From Mactromeris polynyma (Eukaryota > Mollusca > Bivalvia > Venerida > Mactridae): a stretch of 64,000 nt of DNA. The stretch is taken from the NCBI GenBank assembly GCA_032209605.1, contig JASFXZ010000015.1, forward strand, positions 2,232,001 through 2,296,000, in the 5' to 3' direction. Position numbers and translations under genes: made by a program. Every line of letters begins with the position of its first letter. The first letter of the stretch is position 1. Shown here in pieces: positions 41,800 to 53,420 of the stretch. The notes under the pieces are model-generated. The model had not been told where the DNA came from, did no database searches, and saw only the letters and a program-made list of their open reading frames with translations.

Positions 41800-42060
41800 T
41801 CAAAATAACATGTACTCATTTTCTATTGTATTATTGTCACAGATAGGACAGATCCTAGACTCATCTGGTAAACCTTCGTATCGTCCAGTTTAAATCCTAA
41901 TTGGGGCAACTCCCAATCGAACTTTGCAAATGGCAGACCGATGTCTTGGTGGTAATATTAGTTTGCAATACATATCAACTTCGTAATCAGTTTTAAACTC
42001 ACTTTATATTCTCAATTTATTTCGGCCGCGACCAGGGGGCCTACGACCTTGTTTATACAT
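41800..42060 (-). pseudogene. C-terminal fragment of a retroelement protein
   Basis: Minus-strand translation gives GRGRNKLRI, a stop, SEFKTDYEVDMYCKLILPP, RHRSAICKVRLGVAPIRI, a stop, TGRYEGLPDESRICPICDNN and TIENEYM. The motif series GRNKLR, A-x-x-K-x-R-x-G-V-A-P-I-R, ETGRYEGL and CPxC is a familiar tail of mollusc retroelement proteins. Stops at the expected Tyr after GRNKLR and before TGRYEG show that it is dead. It lies head-to-head with the plus-strand LINE remnant that begins near 42180. Confidence 0.5.
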
Positions 42061-42179
42061 GTAAATAAAGTTATCAAGCGCTTTGGCTGCAACGTCATGG
42101 GCGAAAGAACGAGAAATATGATTAACAAAATGAGTATACATAGTAAAACCGTTATCATCATAGTAACTCTTCACATTAA

Positions 42180-43312
42180 AAAAACTATTTCTACATGAAA
42201 TTTCTCGTAAGATTTCAGATGCACGTAAACGTTTATGGCCACTGTTTAAGAACACCAGAGACAAACATCCGAACTCGGACATCCGTATTACATATCCAGC
42301 AAAACTTACCTGTGACGGTAAAGCTATTCAGGACGAATTGCCTGCCTGGTACGACGTCATGAGAAGAAGCAGACTGGTTCAACTCGATCAAATTACTTTT
42401 TCTTTAAATGGCAGACAAATTAAAATAGTCTCAGCGTTTTCATATCTTGGAATTGTCTTCACGCAAGGTGGTTCTTTTGCAGAAACAGAAAACAGTCTAG
42501 CCAGAAAGGCCCAACAAGCAATTTTCAAATTGAATAAATATTTAATGAAATTTTCTGATGTATCGATACCCCATAGACTAGAATTGTTTGATAAGTTAGT
42601 GTTACCCATATTATGTTATGCATGTGAAGTCTGGGTTTTTTATAACGCTAAACATATAGAGCGAATCCACACGATATATTGTAAAAATATGTTAAGTGTA
42701 AAACTTTCAACACAAAATGACTTTATATGTGGTATATTAGGTAGATTTAGTACGGAAAACACCAGATACCTTAGAATTATTAAGTACTGGTTAAAAATTG
42801 TGAATAGCTCAGAAAATAAATATTACAAATTAATATATGACATACTTAAAACAGATGCAGATTTATATCCAAATAAACATTCTTTGGTGACGTCAGTTAA
42901 AACACTCCTGTCAAATTTAGGTTTTCAAGATGTTTGGCTAGCACAAGGTGTTGGAAACAATAAGTTAATCGTACACGCATTCAAACAACGTTTACATGAC
43001 GTAAGTTTACAAGACTGGCATACACGTGTAGAAGAATCTTCCGGAGCATTAATTTATAAAGAATTATTAGTTTTGACTTTCAGTATTTCCTTAAATATTT
43101 AAATATCCAAATAATTTAGAATAACTATGACACGTTTAATCGTCTCTTTTCATAATCTTTTCATAGAAACAGGCAGATGGCAAAGACCAAGAATTGAAGT
43201 TCAATATAGATTATGTAATTCTTGTTATAAAGTTGAAAATGAATATCATTTCATTCTCGACTGTATAAAATATAACGAACTACGTGAACTATATATAAGT
43301 AGATTTTATTAG
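42180..43312 (+). pseudogene. LINE remnant: ORF1-like segment fused to the end of an RT-containing ORF2
   Basis: The frame through 42338-43102 is open and extends upstream. HEISRKISDARKRLWPLFKN, then SDIRITYPAKLTCDGKAIQD and ELPAWYDVM, resemble an ORF1 C-terminal region. From about residue 20 of the 254-codon frame, ITFSLNGRQIKIVSAFSYLG matches the F-x-Y-L-G motif downstream of a non-LTR RT active site. LPILCYACEVWVF and the rest are typical of ORF2 after the RT palm. The catalytic RT core is missing, so a deletion joined ORF1 to ORF2 in frame. A frameshift follows; 43127-43312 continues the tail with FIETGRWQRPRIEVQYRLC, CYKVENEYHFILDC. Non-functional. Confidence 0.65.
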
Positions 43313-44480
43313 ATAAGACCTAATGTGTTTAAACTGAAATTACTTTTTGAAAACAGAAATGCAAATGTTTTTTCAAAACCTAAGCGTCTTCATATTCAAA
43401 GCATTTAAAATCAAACAAAATGAAATGTAGTCGAGTATGTATTATTATTCTCAATGTTTATGCGTAAGCATTTTATTATTAAATCTATTGTTCATGGAAC
43501 ACTGTACTTATACATATAATTACTTGTTATCAAAGTAATTATTTTGTCTTCTTATACCATTTATTTTCATTGTTCTCATATCTTCAATTTGAAAAAAGGG
43601 AAAAATACTGTTGTATTTTAACATTCAAATGTCTCTTTCTCTTTCATATGTTTGTATTTCTTTAATGAAACCTGTCATTTTCTTCATGAAACACATGTAT
43701 ATTGTACTGTTATGTAAACAACTGTATGTGAACCGAGATAGCATCAGTTCCCTTAATATATTGTTTTACCTTACAAATGACATCGTATTTCGTTATGCAT
43801 ATTGATTGCTTGGGATATGACAGATTCTTTATTTTCTTCAGATATTTGTTTTCCTTGCAATGGTCGAACATTTCATTTCGTTTAGAATACCAGTAAAACT
43901 ATCATTATTCACCTGCTCAGGTATATAGCCCTTAAAATAATTATATATTCAATCATTAACCCCACCTTCTCCGTTGAAACTAACCCCATTCCACCGTCCT
44001 TACCCCAGTTTTAGAGTATTGGCCTCTTCACATATTTACAAACTAAATATACAAAATAAAACGAAGCTTTTGATCATATTCTATTACTTAAACTTGAGAA
44101 GTATTGTCTGCTGTATGATATGTATAACATTGTATTGATATACTTTGCTGTTTTCATATTGTACTACTATGTTGTGTATTGATATGTTTCTATATCATGG
44201 GCCTCCGCCCTACAGATATATTGAACATAAAACGTACAACATGAACGATTAGCCTGGTTGGTTGCCCAGATTGCCTCTCGCCTATTGAATATTGCATTAT
44301 TCAGATATCATAGTTTTGTCCAATATAATGAAGTATGTGAAGTTTTGTGTGAATCATAAACCAATAAAAAATCTCACAGCTAATAAATAATAATGACGAC
44401 GAAATGATTCAATTATTTGCCGCAATTTCAGCTCCCAATTAAGCCTGTAGTTTGAATAAAGTATTCTGTTCTGTTCTATG
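43313..44480 (+). mobile_element. probable 3' UTR and tail of the LINE remnant, then simple flanking sequence
   Basis: The segment ends near CATGGGCCTCCGCCCTACAG (44197-44216) followed by ATATTGAACATAAAACG, a form seen at LINE 3' ends. Beyond it, GTTTGAATAAAGTATTCTGT (44450-44470) gives a second tail-like signal. No coding capacity. Confidence 0.35.
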
Positions 44481-44862
44481 TAGTTTTGCTAAATATTTTT
44501 TAAATATATTTGCAAACAAACATTCAATTAAAAAGCAGGTTTTGGGCACAATAATGGGATCCTGACTAGTCTATGATTTAGGAATAAAATCTGGATGCAT
44601 TAATTTTCAAATATTACCACAAAGTCATAAATGATAAGTTTTATCATGTTTGCAAAAACATCAAGCTACGCTGTCTTACTATTGAAGTGAAATTATGCAA
44701 ACGAAATGTATTTAATGTATAGTATGCATTGAATGATCTCTCTTTTCTCGAAAAGCGTTATAAAACTTATAAAATGAATATCAAACCTAATGGTATTAAA
44801 TTGATATTATATAAGTTATGCAGGCTGTTTGTCTAAATACTTGTAACATCTGTATTGCAATA

Positions 44863-45833
44863 CAGTAAAACTTCGAAGCCTCGAACAGTTTTGGATCGAA
44901 AACAGTAGATACCTCGATAAGGTTCTTAAGTCCCGACGAAACCCCTTCTTATTTCATATTATCTAACAGTAGATCACTCGAACAGAGATAGGTCGAACAC
45001 TCGAACAGGATGTTAGGTCCCTAGTTATCATTTCACTCATTGTTCACCATAGATAGGTCGAACAATACAATAGTTCACACCTTTCATTAACCGCTTAATA
45101 TACTAATATTTGTTGACTGGTAAGATTGGCGACTTCGTGATAATTACTTGACAGTTGTACATTTACAGTGGAAACTCCCTAATCCGAACACCCGTCGGAC
45201 AAACTATAAAGTTCGGATTAGAGGAGATTTCGGACTGGAGAGAATTCCTCCATTGAGTGTCCGTGGGCAAGACAGTCTTTCAGTAATTTTAATAAGTTCG
45301 CTAGAGGTTGCTTGCGTTATCGCGATGTAATTTATAATGTCTGAATGCATTCTTTCATTCGACTTTGCAGAGTAATTTAAGCTACAATATTTTACAAAAG
45401 TTATATAAACATTATGTAAAATTCAATTGATAGCCCAAAATCATGATTTATAAGAGACCAAAATAATTATGCTCCTTTCATAAAAGGAAGATATGCGATG
45501 CGATATGCAAAATACATTCTGTGAATTCTTTCAAATGTAAATTATTATTATAATTTCTTGATTCGTTATAGAAATGGTAGAAAATAAAATTCTTCAGAAT
45601 ATGCACCGCTGTTATAAGACGCGTCTCATTTAATTAAAACTGTATGAAAGCATTGCATATAATTAACTTAAGATTTTGACCTACAGTTCAAACATAGCTG
45701 AAATTAAGTATGGGTGTTTCGCGACGTTATTCCGTCCATAAAACCTGACAAGCTATGCACTTAGTACGATGTATTTTCAAAACGCCTTACTTGAAAACAA
45801 TACACCATAGCTTCATTTAAAAGATGTTTCGTA
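44863..45833. mobile_element. pogo/Tigger-like element, copy 2, truncated with a nested insertion
   Basis: Begins CAGTAAAACTTCGAAGCCTC after TA and follows the inverse complement of 35142-36042 (shared CTAACAGTAGATCACTCGAA, CCGCTTAATATACTAATATT, TAATTTAAGCTACA). The far TIR is lost after CTTCATTTAAAAGATGTTTC. Relative to copy 1, about 205 bases are inserted at 45133-45337, containing a second CAGT-type end (ACAGTGGAAACTCCCTAATC). Confidence 0.72.
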
Positions 45834-46322
45834 TAAAAAAAATAATTGTGATTTGTGTACCTAATGGGAAATTTTCTGCGCTCACATCCAATGTTTTCCA
45901 ATTATTTACATAATAAGTACACCTCGTAACTGGTCTTACCTTGTTTCCATCAAAACGGAATGCATACGACGATAACGTCTAATGGTCTATATTCATAGAG
46001 ACAATTAAAATTATTATGCCTTCTCTCAATTCTCAGTCAATATACGATCCGACATATTTTTTCTATTAAATGTATTTATCTATTCAACGACCAACGTCAG
46101 CCTTATTTCTATGAAATATAACTAGAGCAATATCAATTTCTTACAAATAAAATTAAAAAGTAAGAAAAATCCAAAATAAATGACGATGTTATAATGGGGA
46201 GGCATTTAACTGTAACAAGCGGAGGTAAAATCCATACAAAGCGAGGGAAGAGGCGGGATATCTGTACAAAGCGAAGGGATGGGGGTTATCTATACAGACT
46301 CCGCCTTCACGGCTTCGAATAG

Positions 46323-47395
46323 GACTGTACAAAGCGAGGGTAGGTATTATATGAAGCCATAAATGACTGTACAAAGCGAGGGTAGGTATTATATGAAGCC
46401 ATAAATGACTGTACAAAGTGAGGGTAGGTACTATATAAGGCCCAAAATGACTGTACAAAGCGAGGGTAGGTACATAACAAAGCCATAAATGACTGTACAA
46501 ATCGAGGTTAGGTGCAATACAAAGCCATAAATGACTGTACAAATCAAGGGTAGGTACAATACAAAGCCATAAATGACTGTACAAAGCGATGGTAGGTACA
46601 ATACAACGCCGTAAATGACTGTACAAAGCGAGGCTAGTTACTAAGTGAAGTCATAAATGACTGTACAAAGCGAGGGTAGGTACAATTCAACGCCATAAAT
46701 GACTGTACAAAGTGAGGGTAGGTACTATATGAAGCCAAAAATGACTGTACAAAGAGAGGGAAGGTACAATACAAAGCCACACATGACTGTACAAAGCAAG
46801 GGTATGTACTAAATGAAGCCATAAATGAGAGTACAAAGCGAGGGTAGGTGCAATACAAAGCCATAAATGACTGTATAGAGTGAGGATAGGTATTATATGA
46901 AGCCATAAATGACTGTACAAAGCGAGGACAGGTACTATACATAGCCATAAATGACCGTACCAAGTGAGGATAGGTACAATACAAAGCCATAAATGACCGT
47001 ACAAAGCGAGGATAGGTGCAATACAAAGCCATACATAACTGTACAAAGCGATGATAGGTATTATATGAAGCCATACATGACTGTACAAAGTGAGGGTAGG
47101 TACTATATAAGGCCCTAAATGACTGTACAAAGCGAGGGTAGGTACATAACAAAGCCATAAATGACTGTAAAAAGCGAGGGTAGGTACAATACAACGCCAT
47201 AAATGACTGTACAAAGCGAGGGTAGGTATTATATGAAGCCATAAATGACTGTACAAAACGAGGGTAGGTATTATATGAAGCCATAAATGACTGTACAAAG
47301 CGAGGTTAGGTACTATACAAAGCCACAAATGATCGTACAAAGCGAGGGTAGGTACAATACAAAGCCATAAATGACTGTACAAAGCAAGGGTATGT
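46323..47395. repeat. 42-bp minisatellite, about 25 copies
   Basis: Consensus GACTGTACAAAGCGAGGGTA then GGTACAATACAAAGCCATAAAT, with copy variants such as ATTATATGAAGCC. Because 42 is a multiple of three and the consensus lacks minus-strand stops in several frames, three long overlapping minus-strand frames (145, 216 and 231 codons) cross it. They repeat 14-residue units such as LYSHLWLCIVPTLA. These frames have no start context, splice or family support and are treated as a by-product of the repeat. Confidence 0.9.
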
Positions 47396-47634
47396 ACATG
47401 TATATCTAACTTTCAATGCATAGGCGAATATTTGATATATACCACACTAATAAAGTAAATGTAGTGTGTGTTTATTTATTATAGTGTCACCCCTATTTAA
47501 ATCTCTGACTTATTAGACACCTACTTTCTGACCACATTAACTTCCCGATTCATATCTATAAATGCCTGGCACCAGGCAGGTTGTTACATACATACATGGT
47601 AACCATTGTTTAACTAGCTAGCGGCTCACCAACG

Positions 47635-47725
47635 GGCCATATCAGAACGGACCCCTACTGGGATTCGAACCTCCGACCTACTGCTCCAAAGGCGGATGCC
47701 TTAACAACTCGGCCACGGTCCACGG
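47635..47725 (-). mobile_element. tRNA(Ser/Leu-type)-derived SINE head
   Basis: Minus strand: GGACCGTGGCCGAGTTGTTA (A box), AGGCATCCGCCTTTGGAGC, then GAGGTTCGAATCCCAG (B box) and GGGGTCC, which pairs with the 5' GGACC. The D arm (GCC/GGC) also pairs. The anticodon arm does not close, so it is called a SINE or tRNA-like pseudogene and not a tRNA. It is the best-folding tRNA-like sequence in the window. Confidence 0.55.
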
Positions 47726-49410
47726 TACTATATATGTTAATTTGAATACCTTCGCTTTCACTACAGAAATTCTCAATAGTAACTTCGACGTATCAAGTTT
47801 TGTATACGCTTATACAAAAAAAGTGGAATTGTGAAAATGTTGTTTTTTTCATGCTGTTGATCTATTCACATTTTTTCGGTTGATTTAGCAAGAAACATTT
47901 TGATTTATACCTGATAGGTATAATTATTTCGCCTTTAAACTAAAAACAAAAATAGAATATCCAAATAATATGTAGTTAATTTCCTATTCATCATTCTCAA
48001 TATTTACCTCATAAAATAGTTAATGATTGATAAGCATATACGGCGTGAGAAATTCAATTTATAATCATTATGTCTAGACAAGTTTTAGTACTCATGGCTG
48101 TCTGAAAGTTGGATTTTATTTGAATAAATAAATTATGAAATTAAGGATACGTTAAAGCGTTCAAAATGATAGTTAAATCTTTCACATCTGACCGACAAAT
48201 TACCATGATAAAAGTATTGTTATAGATTCATTTTAATGATAAATTGAATTTGCATCATGTCAATGCTCAGAAATATGATAAAATATTCAGTAATTAGCAT
48301 GTCTTCGCAAAAACAATATCGTTTTCTGCTTATATCGTCAGCTATATTTGGTACTGTCCATTTCGGCCCAATGACCACTGGCTTTCTTAGCTTGTACTGT
48401 GGTGAATTCCGTCCATTTCCCCCCACCTGTCCCCATAGTTTCTCTATGGTTGTTTTTGACAGTCAACCGATATTGTCTTACTTCCCCATTCCCATAGACA
48501 TTTGCCCTTACATCTTCTCAATCCCTAATATTTCGTAGACTGGTGTTTCCATGGGTTCTGTGTGTGGAGGTACAGTATTGTATTGTGGTGTTCCCTCTAA
48601 CATTCTTATTTTTTGAAATTTAATTTATACTTGAAATCGTTTCTGAATCCTATCATCCCTTTTTGTGAACTTAAGAACGGTAGTCAACAAAAAGGTGATG
48701 TCAAGCAAATACAACCATGTTTTAGATAATATTGACCAAGAGACATAATAAGTTACACAATAATTCAACTAATATTTTATTGACAGTTATATCCATTGGT
48801 TGTTTTTATAAGTAGTTCAGAAAATATACCTATAACAGTTATTCTAAATGCTTATTTCTGTAAGGTCTGAATTTCATTGCTTGGTAGTTTTGCAAATTAA
48901 TTCGATAAGAAAACGGTTATTTCATCGGTCGATGGGACGACATTTAGAACTGTTGAAGGCAGAATATACTGTGTTCCAAAGGCGTCCTACCTACCTTATG
49001 GCAATAGTTTGACTGTTTCACTTACAGTCGTAAAATAACTGTTAACTGTTGAAATGTCTCAATTTCACTCGAGATATCGTTGTTTACGTGATAATGTCTA
49101 AGAGAAACAATGATTAATATTCCAAAACCGTATTGAGTCTATAGTTTTGTATCATTTGTCTAAAATAATTATGCATACTTAACTATTAATCATCGTGTTA
49201 AATAAAAAAAGTAAGCACAATCAAGATGACACCACACGTCTTTACATCATTAAATGTTACTTTACACACTGTTGACAAACGCCGGTATTGATAGATTGTT
49301 TCAAACATCCACTTGTTTATTAACATGATCACGCACACAGAACATGTTAGTCTCCAAAACACTCGTTGTATTATATGTAAGAAGTCTGTCCGACCAATTG
49401 GGCCATACAA
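47726..49410. other. AT-rich stretch with one dispersed-repeat block, no supported gene
   Basis: 48400-48560 matches the inverse of 32440-32600 (see that entry). The rest, including a 93-codon frame over 48257-48538, is repeat-derived or unsupported. Confidence 0.35.
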
Positions 49411-50386
49411 AACTACAGTAGAACTTTGAAACCTCGCATCTAGCTCTTAGTTCGAGCCATCTATTATTCGGGGTATCTATGGTATACATGTATATGTACG
49501 AACTGACTGTTCGCGGTACAAGTGGCTGGTGTGTGTTGTTCGTGTTGTCATATTGATTGCTCGTCGATTAAAATGCGTAGCATAATCCATAGCCAAGCTG
49601 ACAACTCGTTGCATTCTTCCGTTTTGTAACTAAACAGTTTTATAATATCAAAGTTTGTGTAAATATTCAGATGGTTTGCATGGAATATGGAAGAAAACAA
49701 AAACATAAGACAGAAATGCAAAAAGAAAAGAAACATATGTAAATAACAGTAAACATTTTTTCCAAGAGATCTTCAATCCGACTTGTTCTAGAAATGCTAG
49801 ATTTTCAGACCAAATAAAGACAAATGGTCAGTAATAATAGTAGAACCTAAAGATTGTAAAACAAGTGAAATGTTTGTCACGATTGTAAATAAATGAAATA
49901 CAAAGACATCAGCTCCTTTATGAAACGTTTGTGGATATTTAATTATAAAATGACAAATTAAATAATATCAGCTCAAAATTAGAGTAAAATCAGTATGCCC
50001 AGGCATGAAGTTATAACACTAGCCATCTGTTAAAAGTTCTCTTGTTGTGGTGGGGTATTTTGTGATTATTTTTTCCAGCTCAGACTGAGATGTCCATAGA
50101 GAGATGACAACGATAATATTCGTAGTCGTGCACAACGAGACCATAGCTACTATAAACAGCAATAAAGAACAACAACAACAGCAATCAATTGTCATCGATT
50201 TATATGTATGTATATCTTTTAAACGCAGTCTGAACCCGAGTACACTCTTATATGTGCGTTCGCTTAGCGAATTTACCGCGTTTATAGCGATAACCTGGCA
50301 TTCTTAGTCTCGAGAACGCTGCATATCAGTAACTATCCAAAAACAAATGAAGAGTCAAATTCGCGCAAATTAATGCATGTCGCTAA

Positions 50387-50664
50387 ATGCACGCCGTTTA
50401 AGCATGCACACCATGTTTTCGCTAGCAACTGTATACAATGACGAACACCATACAAGGTAGGTGCCTATTGATGCATCTTTGGTTGAATGTGTGTCCATAT
50501 TGATGCACAACATTGAAGTCAGGTGCAATGTATAGTCAAATACACGATAACAACTAGATAAACTGACGCACACCATACATAAAAGTACCGCCCATCCGGG
50601 CGTTACTCCGCCTTTCCCATCCATTCTTACATGGTGTGCATGCTTAAATGGTGTGCATTTAGCG
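50387..50664. mobile_element. 278-bp MITE with 37-bp terminal inverted repeats
   Basis: The left terminus starts GTCGCTAAATGCACGCCGTT and continues TAAGCATGCACACCATG. The right terminus is its inverse with two mismatches over 37 bases. An 84-codon minus-strand frame inside lacks support. The target duplication was not resolved, so the superfamily is unknown. Confidence 0.75.
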
Positions 50665-51937
50665 ACCTCCGCAAATCAATGCGCAAAAAACAACCATCGT
50701 TACCCAAATCGTCTTTAAACCGTTTGAACTTGATAAAAAAAGCTTATTAGTTCACAAACCACTTTAGCACGTCAATTTTTCAACATTTCGTTGTCTTGAA
50801 TCATTTATGATACTCGTATTACTTCGTTGGGTGAATTTTGGGACTACTTCGTTGTGAGAACTTCGGATGTGGACGTTTAAGCTGGTTCCCGGCTTTAAAT
50901 CTTATTTGTGGTTTGAAAACGGGAACCAATTAATTAAATACTTCGTTTACTCTTATTTACATCTCGGAATTATAACGACAACGTTCTTTTTTAGACGCAC
51001 GTATCATTTATGGAAGACATTCAATAAGAATACAAGACTAATTTTGATGCAAAGCATCAAAACGGCGGCACAAGTTTTAGGAAGCATGATATTGAAGATT
51101 TATTATTTTGTTTATCAATAAATAAGAAAGTATGATCATCACCAAGCCATAATTCTGGTAAGAATCATCCATACACGAAACGTAGATAGAACGAAACGGA
51201 TCTAAAAATATACATGATTATAACTTCTAGTTTTACAGATCTAAAAGAACTATTGGGATATCAAAAGGGAAAAATATCCACTAAAAATGTCAAAACAACG
51301 TAATTAAAAGTTCAGTTCAACCATCAGCATTTGATCTCGAATGTACTGAATCCGTTTTACTGCCAATGCGTTATTTGAACAACAAATGCTATGACGTTTT
51401 CAACGACAATTTTCATTGGCTGAATTTTGTTTACATATTACCATCAGTACATAACTTATATGGGTCAAGTTAAGGCAATGTATATTGCATAGTTTGGTCA
51501 CTGTATTTATATTTGTACATTATAAACTGCATTCATGAACTTATTAATATGGATTAACATTTTTTGTTTAACAATTTGCTTTTTTATAAGTACAATTTCA
51601 ATTTGCGTGCACAGCATTAGGAACCATTTCCTGAACTTTGATGATGAATTGAGCGTAGTTGTGAAACGAAGCTATGTAATACACGATGCCTAACCGTTTT
51701 CGTGACTAGCTGTTGTAAATTCTTATAAGCATACGTAAAACATTTTTTAAAGCTTTTTATTAACGGTAAAAATACATTTTAAATATTTTGACATTTTTTT
51801 ATTATCAATTAGTACACTTTTTTTATCTGTATAATTAGAATCACGTTTTGTAAGAACAATTTAAAAAAGCATAATACCAATGGCTTCTCCCATTTCGATT
51901 ATGCAACTCCATGTACCTAGATTAAAAATTATTCAAA

Positions 51938-51965
51938 TAGACGACGGCCTGAAGGCCGCCGTCAA
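51938..51965. repeat. GC-rich hairpin
   Basis: GACGGCCT-GA-AGGCCGCCGTC forms a short, strong stem in a very AT-rich neighbourhood. Possible remnant of a mobile-element tail; no function assigned. Confidence 0.35.
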
Positions 51966-52640
51966 CAATGCATGTACATCAAGTCAAGGCTAAAATTAAA
52001 CAAAGTTATGCATTATACATTTTCAAAATGAGGAAGATAATAAATTTCCGGTCGATTTTAAATACAATGTTGACACGGATTTTGCAATGAAGTTTGTTAT
52101 TTATAAAAGACAATACACTGTTGTTTTAGATTGTATTGCTTCTGAAATTCAATAGATAATTATAAATACATAAGACAGTGCGAGCAATAGAATTATTAGT
52201 TATTAATTAACAATTCTAGTGCTCGTTATGTATGCAGTACAACAGTCAAGTAAGTGAAGTAATTAGGACGATGTGCATGTATATATACATTTATATAGTA
52301 AAAAAAAGTTCGATGGTTCGAAGTTCTATTGTATCTGAAATTATGATACAATACATAGCGTAACATAACAAAAACACCTGAACATACTGCCGAAGATTAA
52401 TAAGGGCCATGTCAATTACTAATGCTCTATAATGACATTATCGTATTCATGGCTTCTATTATCAACATATCTTATAAAAACTATGGTTTACACAAATAAC
52501 GCATGTTTAGTAATTTATTCAAAGGCTTTCTATTTCGTAGTTTGGGGTACAAATGTGTGATAACACGGAATGTTACAGTAACAGTTAATTCCGTGGTGAA
52601 AAATATCATGGCAAATGAGTAGAGATACACCAAACCCTAA

Positions 52641-52930
52641 CAGCATTTACTTCCCTTGGCGTTAAAATGTCATTGCAGCAGTTACTTCCCTTGGCGTTAA
52701 GATGTCATAGCCGCAGTTACTTCCCTTGGCGTTAAGATGTCATAGCAGCAGTTACTTCCCTTGGCGTTAAGATGTCATAGCAGCAGTTACTTCCCTTGGC
52801 GTTTAGATGTCATAGCAGCAGTTACTTCCCTTGGCGTTTAGATATTCTAGCAGCAGTTACTTCCCTTGGCGTTTAGATGTCCTAGCAGTAGTTATTTCCC
52901 TTGGCGTTTAGATGTCCTAACAGGAGTTAC
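52641..52930. repeat. 35-bp minisatellite, eight copies plus a partial
   Basis: Unit CAGCAGTTACTTCCCTTGGC then GTTAAGATGTCATAG, starting at 52641 and repeating every 35 bases to about 52921. Later copies share GTTTAGATGTCCTAG, showing a variant block at the right half. No frame crosses it convincingly. Confidence 0.9.
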
Positions 52931-53242
52931 TTTCCAATATATTTTTACGTAATTGCATTTGAACTATGCTCTGAACCAGTTCAATTATTGCGCAGATGAT
53001 GGAAAATGTAAAAATATTGCTATAAACAAACACCTTATTCATAGAGTTCTTCTATTCAAAACACATCATGCGACAATCTGTCAAATTGAGTGGCTCGTAC
53101 GTTTTGTAATCATGATTAATTGTTTAATTATGTCCATGGATCACGTCGATTTTCTATAAAAGTGAACGTTTGTCGCAAGCTTCATTTACTAGGATTTTCT
53201 TGGTACATTCTTAACGTATGATAAAGAGGTCGTATAAAATTA

Positions 53243-53418
53243 CAGTAAACCCTCAATAATGCGACCAACATTGGGACTCTTAAAAACTGGTCTTATTTTT
53301 GAGATTGTCTTAACATTGAGGTTGAATAATGAGCAAAATAGTGAAAAGGGATTTGAAATGTGTGCTTAATTTTGAGGTGGTCTTATTATTGAGGTGGTCG
53401 TTAGGTGAGGTTTTACTG
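53243..53418. mobile_element. 176-bp CAGT MITE, copy 1
   Basis: Flanked by TA on both sides (53241-53242, 53419-53420). Ends CAGTAAACCCTCAATAATG and, on the minus strand, CAGTAAAACCTCACCTAACG. Internal TTATTATTGAGGTGGTC repeats. Matches 62975-63152 in the opposite orientation. Tc1/mariner-type by ends and TA duplication. Confidence 0.75.
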
Positions 53419-53420
53419 TA

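Larger units (their letters stand above)
49414..52331. mobile_element. possible large CAGT-ended element of about 2.9 kb
   Basis: The left end reads TACAGTAGAACTTTGAAACC; the right end, read on the minus strand near 52331, reads TACAATAGAACTTCGAACCA. The two resemble each other and the pogo-like element at 35142. No transposase was recognised inside, and the interval also contains a separate TIR element (50387-50664). Pairing these ends is inference; they could belong to two elements. Confidence 0.3.

Noticed and set aside
42004..42282. 92-codon minus-strand frame as an independent gene
   Set aside because: Its end is the retroelement motif GRGRNKLR and its first half lies antisense to the LINE ORF1 remnant.
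46189..47382. Three long overlapping minus-strand frames (145, 216, 231 codons)
   Set aside because: They all lie in the 42-bp minisatellite, are frame-shifted versions of the same repeat, and have no splice, start or domain support.
47635..47725. Functional tRNA-Ser/Leu gene
   Set aside because: Acceptor and D arms pair, but the anticodon arm does not close and the sequence looks like a SINE head.
48257..48538. 93-codon plus-strand frame
   Set aside because: The second half is the dispersed repeat shared with 32.4 kb.
52641..52930. Regular repeats that could suggest a CRISPR array
   Set aside because: Units are contiguous without unique spacers, and the genome is animal; it is a minisatellite.
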